The position numbers were made by a program, and so were the translations under genes. The notes under the pieces are model-generated. The model did no database searches. It was not told the DNA's origin and saw nothing but the letters and a program-made list of their open reading frames with translations. Source: Roseibium alexandrii DFL-11 (lineage in GTDB: Bacteria; Pseudomonadota; Alphaproteobacteria; Rhizobiales; Stappiaceae). Taken from it: a stretch of DNA of 64,000 nucleotides. Numbering within the stretch: position 1 is the first letter of the stretch; each line of letters starts with the position of its first letter. The DNA lies in the NCBI RefSeq assembly GCF_000158095.2, contig NZ_CM011002.1, positions 611,541 to 675,540 of the forward strand, given 5' to 3'. Shown one piece after another: positions 49,753 to 59,206 of the stretch.

Positions 49753-52700
49753 ATGCAATTTATAAAGTTATCCAATTCATTTCCTGCAATTTCACGACTT
49801 GCGCTTTTCGGCACAACAGCCCTCAGTACGCTGATTTTGTTTAGTCCGTTTTCCGAAGCGGATGATGGTTTATCTTGCGGGTCTGTCGAATACGTAACGC
49901 TTTGGCCGCCGGTCTGTGCCACCACCCAAGATAGTACAAATATTGTTAGTGTAGCTCCGGACGGTCCGCACGGCGGCAATGCATCCACATTTGATCGGTC
50001 TAGCCGTGGTGGTGCCGGTTTTCCTGGACTTGAACTTCAGCTCACAAACCAAGGAAACACGTCCCTTTATATCCTCAATCAGGGCGGGGATGGTGGTCAG
50101 GGCGGCGACGGTGACGCGATCCATGACGGGTCTGCAGGCGGCCGCGGCGGCGATGGCGGCGTGATAGAGCTCACTTCAGACAGCGGCACATCCATCCTCG
50201 TTACGAGGGATCACGCGATTGGAATTGAGGTTCTGAGCCAGGGCGGCACGGGCGGCGGTGGCGGGAGCGGTCACGTGTTTTCTGAGGGCGCTGGCGGAGC
50301 GAATGGCGGCAATGGTGGTGACGTCACTGTCACGAACGACGGTTCTGTTTCAACACAGGGCGCCTATGGCTACGGGATCCTGGCCCGCAGTATTGGCGGG
50401 ACCGCGGGAGATGGCGGCGAAGGGGGCTGGTTCGGCGGCGCCGGAAGTGGCGGCGTCGGCGGCAACGCCGGGGCCGACGTCACGGTCAACAACCAAAACG
50501 GATCGATCACCACGTCGGGCGTTGGCGCGACAGCAGCCATGCTGCATTCTGTCGGGGGGAATGGCGGCGATGGGGGCAGTTCCGGACTTGCTTTCTTTTC
50601 GCTCGGCGGAAGCGGGGGCAATGGAGGCAACTCCGAGGATGTCATCTTCAACAATGGCGGGCTGATTGGAACATCCGGTGACGGAGCGCATGGTGTTTCG
50701 GCCCTATCTGTCGGTGGGGGCGGTGGCCATGGCGGCGCAGCGCTTGATGTCGGATTGTTTGTTGGCGTGGCCGTTGGAGGCTCCGGTGGGGGCGGCGGCA
50801 ATTCCGGTACGGTTGCTACAACAAACAGCGGTTCCATTGAAACAACTGGTAACCACTCAAAGGGCATCCTGTCGATGTCAATCGGCGGTGGCGGTGGCGA
50901 CGGCGGCGCCGCGTCCGGCGTGGCCGTTGGTGTCGGCGCGTCGTTCCAAACCTCTGTGGGGGGCGGTGGCGGCCAAGGTGGGTCGGGCAGCTCGGTCAGC
51001 TTCACCCAGAGCGGATCTGGCAAAATTGCAACCGGAACGAACTCATCCGGCAATTTCAGCACGGGCGTCCTTGCAATGTCGGTCGGCGGTGGCGGTGGTC
51101 TTGGAGGGCGCGCTTTCGCGGCCGGAGTGTCCGGCGATGCGGAAGGACCCTCCTTAACACTGAATGTCTCTCTCGGCGGCAGTGGCGGCCAAGGCGGCTT
51201 TGGAGGAGATGTAACCGGTCAGGTCGGTGGCTCGATTGTTACCAATGGTCGAATTGCGAACGCGTTTTCTGCGTTTTCGGTTGGCGGCGGCGGCGGGGCC
51301 GGCGGCAACAGCACGGCGCTCGGCGCATCTGCGTCTGAAGTGGCAATCACCGCAAATGTGGCGCTTGGCGGTTCGGGCGGCGCGGGGGGCGCGGGCGGAT
51401 CGGTGAATGCTTCGGTCAACGGTGTTCTATACACATTCGGTGACCGGTCGGACGGTGCCGCCTTGCACTCGATCGGTGGCGGCGGCGGTGCAGGCGGGAG
51501 CGTCACCTCGGTCAATGCTGCTGCAGGCGTAGACAGCGTCAACGCGAATGTTGATATCGGCGGCAAAGGCGGCGGCGGCGGTATCGGTGGAAAAATCGAA
51601 TACTCAAGCGCTGCGACGTCCGCAATTCTGACCCGTGGCACGCAAGCCCACGGTGTGTCGGCGCTTTCCGTCGGCGGCGGTGGTGGAACCGGCGGTTCCG
51701 TACACGCTTACGATGGCGCTGTTGCTGCCGGAGATGACGATTCCGTTGCGGTCAACCTCGGGGTCGATCTCGGTGGAGACGGCGGAATTGGTGCCTTCGG
51801 GGGTAAGGTCACAGCGACACATGACGGCAGGATCTGGACCAGCGGAGACCAAGGGTATGGCATGCTCATCCAGTCTATTGGCGGCGGTGGCGGGGCAGGT
51901 GGCAATGTCACATCGCTCGGTCTCTCCCTCGGTTCAAACGCTTTCGAGGCCACGGCCAAACTTGGTGGCAGCGGCGGCATTGGCGGGGGCGGTGGTGAAA
52001 CAAGTTTCACAATCGGAAAAGGCGGACGGATCGCAACCACCGGTGCGCAAGCGCACGGGGCTGCCGTCTCATCCATCGGCGGCGGCGGCGGTGTCGGAGG
52101 GGCCGTAAACAGTTTTTCGGCGGCCGGCGCAATCAGTGATGAAGGCGGTGCCGCCAAGTTCGGAGTGAATATCGGCGGCGATGGCGGCGATGGCAATGCA
52201 GGTGGGAGCGTCACTTTCAACCATGGCGGTGAGATCGCAACTTCCGGCCACCAGTCGGTCGGGGCACTTTTGCAGTCAATCGGCGGCGGTGGCGGCGCTG
52301 GTGGCAACGTAACGTCCGTGGGCGGAGCTGCGGGCAAGAATGCCGTCGACATCTCTGCCAATCTTGGCGGTAACGGCGGCGAAGGTGGGAGCGGTTCAGC
52401 AGTCACGTTCGCGCTCGACACCGGGGCATACATTGGGACAACGGGAGATCAGGCGCACGGACTTGTCGCACAATCTGTTGGCGGCGGCGGCGGCAATGGT
52501 GGTTCTGTCCATAACTATTCCGGCTCTTTGGTCAGTGGCGAGGGCCTTGGCGTATCGGGTGGCGTTTTCCTGGGCGGAAGCGGGGGCAGCGGCAATGTGG
52601 GCGGCCAGATCAATGGGTCCCAGTCCGGCGCCATCGTGACGGTTGGTCAAAAATCCTACGGCGCACTTGTACAGTCGATAGGCGGTGGTGGCGGCAACGG

Positions 52701-55700
52701 CGGCAATGTCTATTCCTTGAATGCGGTTGCAGCGCTGAGCAAATCCGAAGAGGGGTCTAAGGTCGCGGCTTCCATCGGTATCGGCGGTGATGGTGGCTCC
52801 GGCAATGACGGTGGCAGCGTTTCGTTCAAAATGCTTGAGGGGGCGACCATCAACACGGTCGGTGGCCGGTCCGTTGGCGCCAAGCTGCAATCGATTGGTG
52901 GTGGGGGCGGTGACGGCGGCCGCGCTCACACTTTTGAGGCCGCCGTTGCTGGCGGATCTTCCAGTGGCGAGAGCGAAAACAGCGAAGAAAAGGAACCGAC
53001 ATTGGTCAATGTCTCGGTTGCGATCGGCGGCAGCGGTGGCGGCGGCGGTGATGGTGGCCAGGTAGACTTTGCCATGGCCGGTTCTGCAGCAATCGCAACA
53101 ACCGGCGATCAGGCGCACGGCGCCTTTGTTCAGTCGGTCGGCGGCGGTGGCGGCTCGGGCGGAGATGTCTCGGCGTCCGGGTTCCAGCAGGAAGGTTCGC
53201 GTGCCTATTCCCTTGCACTTGGTGGCAGCGGAGGCGCTGCCGGCAGAGGCGGCAACGTGACCATCACAAAAGAGACCGGTAACGCTGCAATCTACACCAC
53301 TGGAGACCGGTCCTACGGCGTTTTTGCGCAATCCGTCGGCGGCGGCGGTGGTGAAGGCGGGGAGTCCGATGCCGGATACAAAGAGGCGCCGAAGCTGCCG
53401 GACCCGCAAAAGAAGTACAAGGCGACAACAAAAATCCTGGCCATCTCGGTCGGCGGGACCGGAGGGGCCTCGGGAGACGGTGGCGACCTCACCATTGAAA
53501 CACCTGCAAATATTGTGACCGCTGGCCAGAACGCCATCGGCCTGTTTGCACAGTCCGTCGGTGGTGGCGGCGGCGACGGAGCGGGTGCCGACGTTGATGG
53601 CAAAAACAGCTTCAAGATTGGGGGTTCAGGTGGCGCTGGCGGTAAAGGCGGCGTCGTGACCGTCACATCCGCGACATCCATCACGACCGTTGGCGACAAC
53701 AGCGTCGGGATTTTCGCGCAGTCTGTTGGCGGCGGCGGTGGTGCTGCAGGTGGCGCTGAAAAGTCGGAATCCGATACAACCGGCACCGTTGACAACCTGA
53801 GCCTGTCCATCGGTGGGCTTGGCCAGTCAGCTGGAGATGGTGGCAGCGGTGGCACCGTGAAAGTTGTTCCCGGAGGCACAATCACCACGCAAGGTCAGGT
53901 TTCCCATGGGATCTTTGCGCAATCCGTCGGTGGCGGCGGGGGCTTGATGCAATCAGCTCATACGAATGTGAGCCAGGAGCACATCACTTTCGATTTGGCG
54001 ACGAACGGCAATCGCGGACTTGGGGGCAGCGTTGTCGTGGATGACACCAAGTCATCGAATCCGCTGGAGATAAAGACAAGCGGCGATGGTGCGATTGGTG
54101 TCGTCGCGCAGTCGATCGGTGGTGGTGGCGGGGCCTGGCTCTTGAACAAGGCCTTGGCCGATGCGACGATGTCGATCAGCTCCGGCGACTATAGTGGATC
54201 CGACTTCAACAGCTCTATTGGCGTGAATGTCAGTCTTGGCGGGACCATCTCAACAAGCGGCAATGCGGCGCACGGCATTCTGGCGCAGGCTATGACCAAC
54301 GCGACAACAGTCTTTGCGTCAGATGGTTTCAAGACGGTTGGCAATGCGAGCGCGTCTCAGAGCAACAATGCAGTTGCAATCTACTTAAGGCCCGGATCAA
54401 GCGTTTCCACGAGTGGATCGGCAGCTCATGCTGTGCGTGCTCAGTCTGACAACATTGATGTTACACTCGGCGGTGACCTAGCCGTTTCGGGTGCCAATTC
54501 ATGGGCAGTATATGCGGATAGCCCTCTGCAAACGAGTGCCACGTCCAGGTACGGGCTGCAGGTACAAGATGGCGCATCGATCACTGCCACAGGTGGCGCT
54601 GCAGGTGGTATTTTCATTGATCAAACAACGACCTCGAACATAGACGTTGAAATCAACGGATCAATCAATGCTTCTGGCCGGACAGCTCTCTCATCCAATG
54701 GTCAGGGAAATTACCGCATCGGCAAGACCGGCGTCGTGTTCGGAGACATTCAACTAAATTACGATGGGTCAACAGGTGAAATGCCGAGGTTTGAAAACAG
54801 CGGGGATCTGACCGGATCCTTCACCGGCGAGTTTTATCATCTGCGGGGCGGGCGTCACTTCCTGAACCTGGACCCGAACGGTGTATCGTCCAGCAAAATC
54901 AGCGCGGGTGGTTTTTTCTCAGCCGACAGCGGCGGAAGGACGATCCCTCAGTTGACGGCATTACCGGGACGTTCGTTTGTCACTCAAACCATCATTGAAA
55001 ACGGACGGGACGATGGGCAAAGCTCAGCAATCGTTGCAGGTGACCCGCTCCCCTTTGGCCTTGCGCAAGGAACAGCTGCGACCACATTCACCTACCAATC
55101 AAGAACTGAAAGCACCAGCGACGGCAGCACGTATCTGGTCGACGTGACCGGTGCGACGGTTGATTTCGGTGGTGCGGGCCTTACGGGGAATGCTGGAGCG
55201 ATTGCCGAATACGTTGATGGTCAATTGTCACTTCTTTCTGCTGCCGGGGGGCAGGCTGCGGCGCAAGAGCTGTATGCAGTGACGCTTCAAGCAGCGAACG
55301 CTTTGGACACGACGGCCTTAGTGAAGGAACTGGAGGTTTTAGACGCGTCCAATCATCACTACACGGCGCAGGCGACCAGCGCGTCCACAACTGCACACCT
55401 CAACAACATGCAGAGCTGTGGTAGCGCAACGGGTGCTTTTGCGATGATACAGCAGCACGACTGTACCTGGTCCAAGGTGTCTTTTGATACCACGCGGTTT
55501 GATTGGAACAACCGTGTCACCAGCGCCATGTTCAGCCTGGGGGCCCAACAGGAAATCGTGCCGAACGTTGTTGTTGGGGTGTCCGGTGCATACGAGCAGT
55601 CCTATTCCCAAGGTGAAACAACATCAGGTGATGGCCACCGCATCCATGCCGGTGCCATCCTGAAATACACCAACGGTCCGATCTACAGTTCCGTGTCGCT

Positions 55701-56268
55701 GGCTGGCAGCTACGGTTGGGGAGACAACAAGCGAATGGTTTCCATTCCTGGTTCGTCGATGATCGCCAGCTCAGATCAAGAGACTTATTCTGTCGCAACG
55801 CGGCTTCGGGCGGGTTATCTCTTTGAGTATGACACCATCAATATCCTGCCGTTGGTGGAACTTGATCTCGCATTGATCCAAGATGAAGGCTATCAGGAAC
55901 GGGGGGCCGGGTCTCTCAACCTTAAAGTGGTTCCGAAGACACATTTCTTCGCAGATTTGCACCCTGCGGTCCGTGTTGGCTCCGATGCCTTCGATCTCGG
56001 GGACGGTGTTCTGGCCCGCGGTTATGTGGAAGCAGGCGCACGGATTGCCCTTAACGATTCAAGCGTGACGGTTTCCCTTCCCAATTCCTTTCTTCCGCAA
56101 GCGGGCATTGACCAGGACTTTGAAAGAGAGGATGTGATGGCGACTCTGGCAACGGGAGCGTCCCTTTTTTGGGAGGATAAACTTGAGGCGCAACTTCGGT
56201 ATGAAGCCGGGATTGGATCGGAAACCCTGTCGCATTCTGCGAGCTTTAAGATCGGCATGAAGTTTTAG
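49753..56268 (+). CDS. Giant autotransporter adhesin with Gly-rich tandem repeats
   Basis: This 2171-residue type Va autotransporter has a signal peptide of about 36 residues and a passenger of about 21 repeats of about 80 residues. Each ends in a motif like QSIGGGGGAGG: 18 with a full GGGGG core between about residues 320 and 1460, three degenerate before them. A non-repetitive stalk (about 1460-1880) and a C-terminal beta-barrel (about 1886-2171, ending SFKIGMKF) follow. The passenger should form a long beta-helix on the cell surface. Alternate repeats differ (QAHG versus RSYG/KSYG), suggesting growth by two-unit duplication. It sits after the lysis genes, the usual lysogenic-conversion position. 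Confidence 0.93.
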   Translation: MQFIKLSNSFPAISRLALFGTTALSTLILFSPFSEADDGLSCGSVEYVTLWPPVCATTQDSTNIVSVAPDGPHGGNASTFDRSSRGGAGFPGLELQLTNQGNTSLYILNQGGDGGQGGDGDAIHDGSAGGRGGDGGVIELTSDSGTSILVTRDHAIGIEVLSQGGTGGGGGSGHVFSEGAGGANGGNGGDVTVTNDGSVSTQGAYGYGILARSIGGTAGDGGEGGWFGGAGSGGVGGNAGADVTVNNQNGSITTSGVGATAAMLHSVGGNGGDGGSSGLAFFSLGGSGGNGGNSEDVIFNNGGLIGTSGDGAHGVSALSVGGGGGHGGAALDVGLFVGVAVGGSGGGGGNSGTVATTNSGSIETTGNHSKGILSMSIGGGGGDGGAASGVAVGVGASFQTSVGGGGGQGGSGSSVSFTQSGSGKIATGTNSSGNFSTGVLAMSVGGGGGLGGRAFAAGVSGDAEGPSLTLNVSLGGSGGQGGFGGDVTGQVGGSIVTNGRIANAFSAFSVGGGGGAGGNSTALGASASEVAITANVALGGSGGAGGAGGSVNASVNGVLYTFGDRSDGAALHSIGGGGGAGGSVTSVNAAAGVDSVNANVDIGGKGGGGGIGGKIEYSSAATSAILTRGTQAHGVSALSVGGGGGTGGSVHAYDGAVAAGDDDSVAVNLGVDLGGDGGIGAFGGKVTATHDGRIWTSGDQGYGMLIQSIGGGGGAGGNVTSLGLSLGSNAFEATAKLGGSGGIGGGGGETSFTIGKGGRIATTGAQAHGAAVSSIGGGGGVGGAVNSFSAAGAISDEGGAAKFGVNIGGDGGDGNAGGSVTFNHGGEIATSGHQSVGALLQSIGGGGGAGGNVTSVGGAAGKNAVDISANLGGNGGEGGSGSAVTFALDTGAYIGTTGDQAHGLVAQSVGGGGGNGGSVHNYSGSLVSGEGLGVSGGVFLGGSGGSGNVGGQINGSQSGAIVTVGQKSYGALVQSIGGGGGNGGNVYSLNAVAALSKSEEGSKVAASIGIGGDGGSGNDGGSVSFKMLEGATINTVGGRSVGAKLQSIGGGGGDGGRAHTFEAAVAGGSSSGESENSEEKEPTLVNVSVAIGGSGGGGGDGGQVDFAMAGSAAIATTGDQAHGAFVQSVGGGGGSGGDVSASGFQQEGSRAYSLALGGSGGAAGRGGNVTITKETGNAAIYTTGDRSYGVFAQSVGGGGGEGGESDAGYKEAPKLPDPQKKYKATTKILAISVGGTGGASGDGGDLTIETPANIVTAGQNAIGLFAQSVGGGGGDGAGADVDGKNSFKIGGSGGAGGKGGVVTVTSATSITTVGDNSVGIFAQSVGGGGGAAGGAEKSESDTTGTVDNLSLSIGGLGQSAGDGGSGGTVKVVPGGTITTQGQVSHGIFAQSVGGGGGLMQSAHTNVSQEHITFDLATNGNRGLGGSVVVDDTKSSNPLEIKTSGDGAIGVVAQSIGGGGGAWLLNKALADATMSISSGDYSGSDFNSSIGVNVSLGGTISTSGNAAHGILAQAMTNATTVFASDGFKTVGNASASQSNNAVAIYLRPGSSVSTSGSAAHAVRAQSDNIDVTLGGDLAVSGANSWAVYADSPLQTSATSRYGLQVQDGASITATGGAAGGIFIDQTTTSNIDVEINGSINASGRTALSSNGQGNYRIGKTGVVFGDIQLNYDGSTGEMPRFENSGDLTGSFTGEFYHLRGGRHFLNLDPNGVSSSKISAGGFFSADSGGRTIPQLTALPGRSFVTQTIIENGRDDGQSSAIVAGDPLPFGLAQGTAATTFTYQSRTESTSDGSTYLVDVTGATVDFGGAGLTGNAGAIAEYVDGQLSLLSAAGGQAAAQELYAVTLQAANALDTTALVKELEVLDASNHHYTAQATSASTTAHLNNMQSCGSATGAFAMIQQHDCTWSKVSFDTTRFDWNNRVTSAMFSLGAQQEIVPNVVVGVSGAYEQSYSQGETTSGDGHRIHAGAILKYTNGPIYSSVSLAGSYGWGDNKRMVSIPGSSMIASSDQETYSVATRLRAGYLFEYDTINILPLVELDLALIQDEGYQERGAGSLNLKVVPKTHFFADLHPAVRVGSDAFDLGDGVLARGYVEAGARIALNDSSVTVSLPNSFLPQAGIDQDFEREDVMATLATGASLFWEDKLEAQLRYEAGIGSETLSHSASFKIGMKF

Positions 56269-56397
56269 GGTCTGCGGATGACCCGGTCCCGCAGATGCTT
56301 GTTGCCGCCCATGTGCTGTCCTAAAGGACGTGAATGACCTGTTGGATCGAGCGGCGGTATCAGATCAGGCCTTTCTATAGCCTAAGGGGGGCGCGGA

Positions 56398-56856
56398 GTG
56401 AGCGCTGACATTCGAATAGAGACTGCTGATGCAGCGGATGCAGAGGGACTGGCCGCACTTCGGGTTGAGGCCATGCGCCCGAGCCTGGAGGCTGCCGGGC
56501 GGTTCGATCCCGTGCGCGCCAGAGACCGGTTCCTGAGCACCTTTTGTGCTGCAGATACCAAGATAATCCGTTTAGAAGGTTCGGTGGTTGGATTTTTTGT
56601 TGTTCGACGAAACACCGATCACATCTACCTCGATCATCTTTATGTCACTTCAGCCTGTCAGGGCCGGGGGATCGGGCGTTCAATCGTCGACGACGTGCAG
56701 GCCGAAGCGCGCTTTGCCGGATTGCCGGTCCGGTTGATGGCCTTGAACGGAAGTCCAGCCAATTCCTTCTACCAGGCGTGTGGCTTTGAAGCAGTTTTGA
56801 AGGATGCGCTGGACACCCATTACGAATGGGTTCCTTTACGAAAACATCTGTCTTGA
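56398..56856 (+). CDS. GNAT-family N-acetyltransferase
   Basis: This 152-residue acetyltransferase has the acetyl-CoA loop CQGRGIGRSIVDDVQAEA and the C-terminal NSFYQACGFEAV typical of GNAT enzymes. It starts with GTG 56398. It sits between the autotransporter and the right-end prophage genes, so it is probably also cargo. The acceptor is unknown. Confidence 0.87.
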   Translation: MSADIRIETADAADAEGLAALRVEAMRPSLEAAGRFDPVRARDRFLSTFCAADTKIIRLEGSVVGFFVVRRNTDHIYLDHLYVTSACQGRGIGRSIVDDVQAEARFAGLPVRLMALNGSPANSFYQACGFEAVLKDALDTHYEWVPLRKHLS

Positions 56857-56909
56857 GGTGTTTGCAAAAGCCGTGAATTTGGCGGCCGCACTCGGAGACG
56901 CTGCCGCGC

Positions 56910-57155
56910 TCACTGCAGCTTTGGCTTTGGTACAATCAACGGTGTTCCCTGAGCCTGGGCAAGCTCAAGGAATTCATATCCGAGCCTGAGATCGGCGTTC
57001 GGGCGTCTGGCCTTTTCCGCGTCCAGCGCGTCGTAGGCAGCGGCAATGGCCGGGTCGAGGCAGTCCGGCGCCAATTCATGAACCGCCCGGGCAAAGGCCA
57101 GAAGCGCGTCCCCCAAACCCCGGGTTTCATCGTCACTCTCTTTGATTCTGGACAT
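56910..57155 (-). CDS. Unknown small protein (prophage right end)
   Basis: This 81-residue helical, acidic protein starts at ATG 57155 with AAGAGG seven bases upstream (MSRIKESDDETRGLGDALLA, then AIAAAYDALDAEKARR). It is not recognised. It diverges from the gene at 57330. Its composition resembles the early prophage genes at 12727-17096. Confidence 0.6.
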   Translation of the reverse strand: MSRIKESDDETRGLGDALLAFARAVHELAPDCLDPAIAAAYDALDAEKARRPNADLRLGYEFLELAQAQGTPLIVPKPKLQ

Positions 57156-57329
57156 GCCGGAGCCTCTTTTCCCGGGGTGCAACAGGCACCCAGCTTAACC
57201 GGAAGATGTGCCGCCTTTGAAGGGGCAATCGGCAGTAAAGGGTCAGAGCAAGGGCCTGTCCTGAATGCGATGTGAGCTTTTCCGGATCGGCGCTTGACGG
57301 TTTTCGTGACTTGAGAACATAAGAAGAAC

Positions 57330-57722
57330 ATGAGCGCGGATTGGACAACGGAAGAAGAGCTGGCCCAGTTGATCCGGGCCCGGGCCGCGCGCGGCCGAAT
57401 GGTCACCTTGCGGCCGGAGACGGCCGAGAAAATTGCCCGGCGGCTGCTCACCCCCTCCGGCGCGGACCGGCATCTGGCCGGCCTCGGCTTTCGCCTGGAA
57501 GTCTGGAGCCCGGACGGGCGCGGATTTCTGGAGCTGCTTGCCGCGGCCCAGAGCTATCAGCTGATCAAGCTGGTCTTTGATGCGGCCCTGAAAACCCGTC
57601 CGGGCGGGCGGCTGGTGGTGCGCCAGGGCATCCGGGTGGTGCTTGATTCCGGGCCGCCGGATCCGGGCGGGGCCGGCAATGTCGTGCGCTTGCCAACGGC
57701 GGGAACCGGCCGGGCGCGGTGA
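57330..57722 (+). CDS. Unknown protein (prophage right end)
   Basis: This 130-residue very GC-rich gene encodes SADWTTEEELAQLIRARAAR and VTLRPETAEKIARRLLT, then a mixed alpha/beta part (LVFDAALKTRPGGRLVVRQG). It is not recognised. GC content and style match the prophage early genes, so it is taken as the last prophage gene in the window. Confidence 0.6.
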   Translation: MSADWTTEEELAQLIRARAARGRMVTLRPETAEKIARRLLTPSGADRHLAGLGFRLEVWSPDGRGFLELLAAAQSYQLIKLVFDAALKTRPGGRLVVRQGIRVVLDSGPPDPGGAGNVVRLPTAGTGRAR

Positions 57723-58279
57723 GACAAAATGGCTTTCTGGGCGCCTTACCGCATGAGCTCCGAACAGGGCCTGTGTGGCTGGCTGAGCCCGGAGCGAACA
57801 CGCTTGTTGATCGGTTTTCGGAACACAAAAAAGCCCGGATGCTCTTTAGTGAGACATCCGGGTCTGCAAGTCGATCGAGGTTAGGATCGGAGCTGAGCCT
57901 TTTGCCCCAATGCCTGAGTGCAGGAGACCGCGGTTGCCGCTCATCTTTCAAGCCTGTCGGCGCTGGAGACGTCGGTTGGGGGACACGCCTGCGGCAGCAC
58001 TGGGCCTTTTTGTGAGCGGCTTCCGCGACCGCCTTGCAACACCAAAAGTAGATCGCAGCCTGGCCGCATCAATTGGCTGTTTTTGTCGCAGCCCCTTTGA
58101 ACAAAGGGGGCGCGCAATTTCCCGCCTCCTGCGTGCTCAACGCGAAGCGTGCGACCGTGATCGGATGCGACCGACCCTGGAAAGCGGTTGGGCAAGTGGT
58201 GCGGGCCGGCTAAGGCCTGCGTTGGTGTTCGGGATCGTGTGGCTTTCCAACATGGCCCCAAAGCCGAGCATCGTGCCGG
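57723..58279. other. Intergenic region, likely right border zone of the prophage
   Basis: It contains a minus-strand terminator (57827-57863). No coding frame has a motif or good ribosome site. No tRNA gene, integrase or clear attachment repeat was found, although a prophage end is expected near here. Confidence 0.45.
57827..57863 (-). terminator. Rho-independent terminator, minus strand
   Basis: An 8-bp perfect stem CCCGGATG/CATCCGGG (57834-57841 with 57855-57862), 13-nt loop, followed on the minus strand by CTTTTTT. It would end transcription of the small exported protein gene at 58280-58567. Confidence 0.75.
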
Positions 58280-58567
58280 TCAAAAACAGGACGTCCCGCT
58301 GACGGCTTCAAAGGTGCTGCAGCTGGAGATGTAGTTGAGCGCGAGATCCGGCAGTATCTCGATCACATGACGGCTGCCGTCGGAACAGGCCGCCGCGACG
58401 AAGCTCGTGCCGCTGGTCGACTTCCCAAGGACCTTCACTCGTGTGACGGCGGGACAGGCCTTTCCTTCGGTCGTGATCACGGCCTGGAAAAGCACCTCCA
58501 CTGGCTGTGCCAGGCCCGGCGGCGACAGAAGCAACAGGACTGCAACCGAGAAAACAAGTGCGCGCAT
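58280..58567 (-). CDS. Small exported protein, unknown
   Basis: This 95-residue protein has a clear signal peptide (MRALVFSVAVLLLLSPPGLA) and a mature domain with four cysteines (GKACPAV, AAACSDG, SSCSTF and the terminal SCF), probably two disulfides in the periplasm. It includes SRHVIEILPDL. No family was recognised, although the pattern suggests a short conserved alphaproteobacterial secreted protein. Confidence 0.7.
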   Translation of the reverse strand: MRALVFSVAVLLLLSPPGLAQPVEVLFQAVITTEGKACPAVTRVKVLGKSTSGTSFVAAACSDGSRHVIEILPDLALNYISSCSTFEAVSGTSCF

Positions 58568-58752
58568 ACGGACCCTCTTACCTGTCAGCAGGGAAAGGAA
58601 GGTTTTAAATTACGTGCATTTTATAGAAATGCAATCAATAGATGTATATTTCGCCTTCGCACCTGAGGACTCTTTACCCCAGTTTTTACCCCAACTTTTA
58701 CCCCAAAATGAATCGCAGAAAAATTTATGTCATTGAAATATATAATAAAAGT

Positions 58753-58847
58753 ATTTGATTTTGGGCGTCTCGACCGCACCATCAATCACACTACCAAGTG
58801 ATTGAGTTCATAAAGAAGCCGGCCCTTGGGTCGGCTTTTTTGTTTTT
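58753..58847 (+). ncRNA. Possible small RNA ending at a strong terminator
   Basis: A hairpin TCAATCAC/GTGATTGA (58782-58805) is followed by the terminator hairpin AAGCCGGCC/GGTCGGCTT and a T tract (58816-58847). TATAAT at 58741-58746 could be a -10 box but no good -35 is visible. No protein gene feeds this terminator closely. Expression is unproven. Confidence 0.3.
58816..58847 (+). terminator. Rho-independent terminator, plus strand
   Basis: A 9-pair stem with one G-T pair (58816-58824 with 58829-58837), loop cttg, followed by T6-g-T5. Confidence 0.8.
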
Positions 58848-58941
58848 GGTATTCGATCCGTTTTTTTGCATCGACTGCTGGTCGAGGCAACCTGAAGTCC
58901 GTCAACCCGTTGGTGCCGCATGCTGATGAGGCCGAACCTTC

Positions 58942-58976
58942 AAAAAAAGAGACCCACCAACTGGTGTTGGCGGGTC
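58942..58976 (-). terminator. Rho-independent terminator, minus strand
   Basis: An 11-position stem with one mismatch (GACCC-a-CCAAC with GTTGG-c-GGGTC), loop tggt, followed on the minus strand by TCTTTTTTT. It would end the transcript of the oxidoreductase gene at 59207. Confidence 0.75.
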
Positions 58977-59206
58977 AGCAGGAGGAGAACGCAATTTGCT
59001 GCAGGGGGAGCGCAGCACACCTTGCGTTGAAACAAGATCCAAGTTCGGGATCTGATGCTGTTACGCAGTCAATTTTGATATGGATTTCCAGATGTTGGAA
59101 TTTTTGCTGCGTTTTTCGTTTTTTGCAGAGCTGGATCAGTTTTGCTTATGGCCATTGGTCCAACCAGTCACCCATCGCCTGATGCGCTGAGATATGCGTC
59201 AAGAGA

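Larger units (their letters stand above)
58568..59206. other. Intergenic region with triple repeat, two terminators and possible small RNA
   Basis: Holds three direct copies of a TTTACCCCA unit (58673-58706), a TATAAT box (58741-58746), a stem-loop (58782-58805), a plus-strand terminator (58816-58847) and a minus-strand terminator (58942-58976). No protein gene is supported. Confidence 0.5.

Noticed and set aside
50370..53888. Several long Pro/Ala-rich minus-strand frames
   Set aside because: They are the antisense of the Gly-rich autotransporter repeats; GGN glycine codons read as proline on the other strand.
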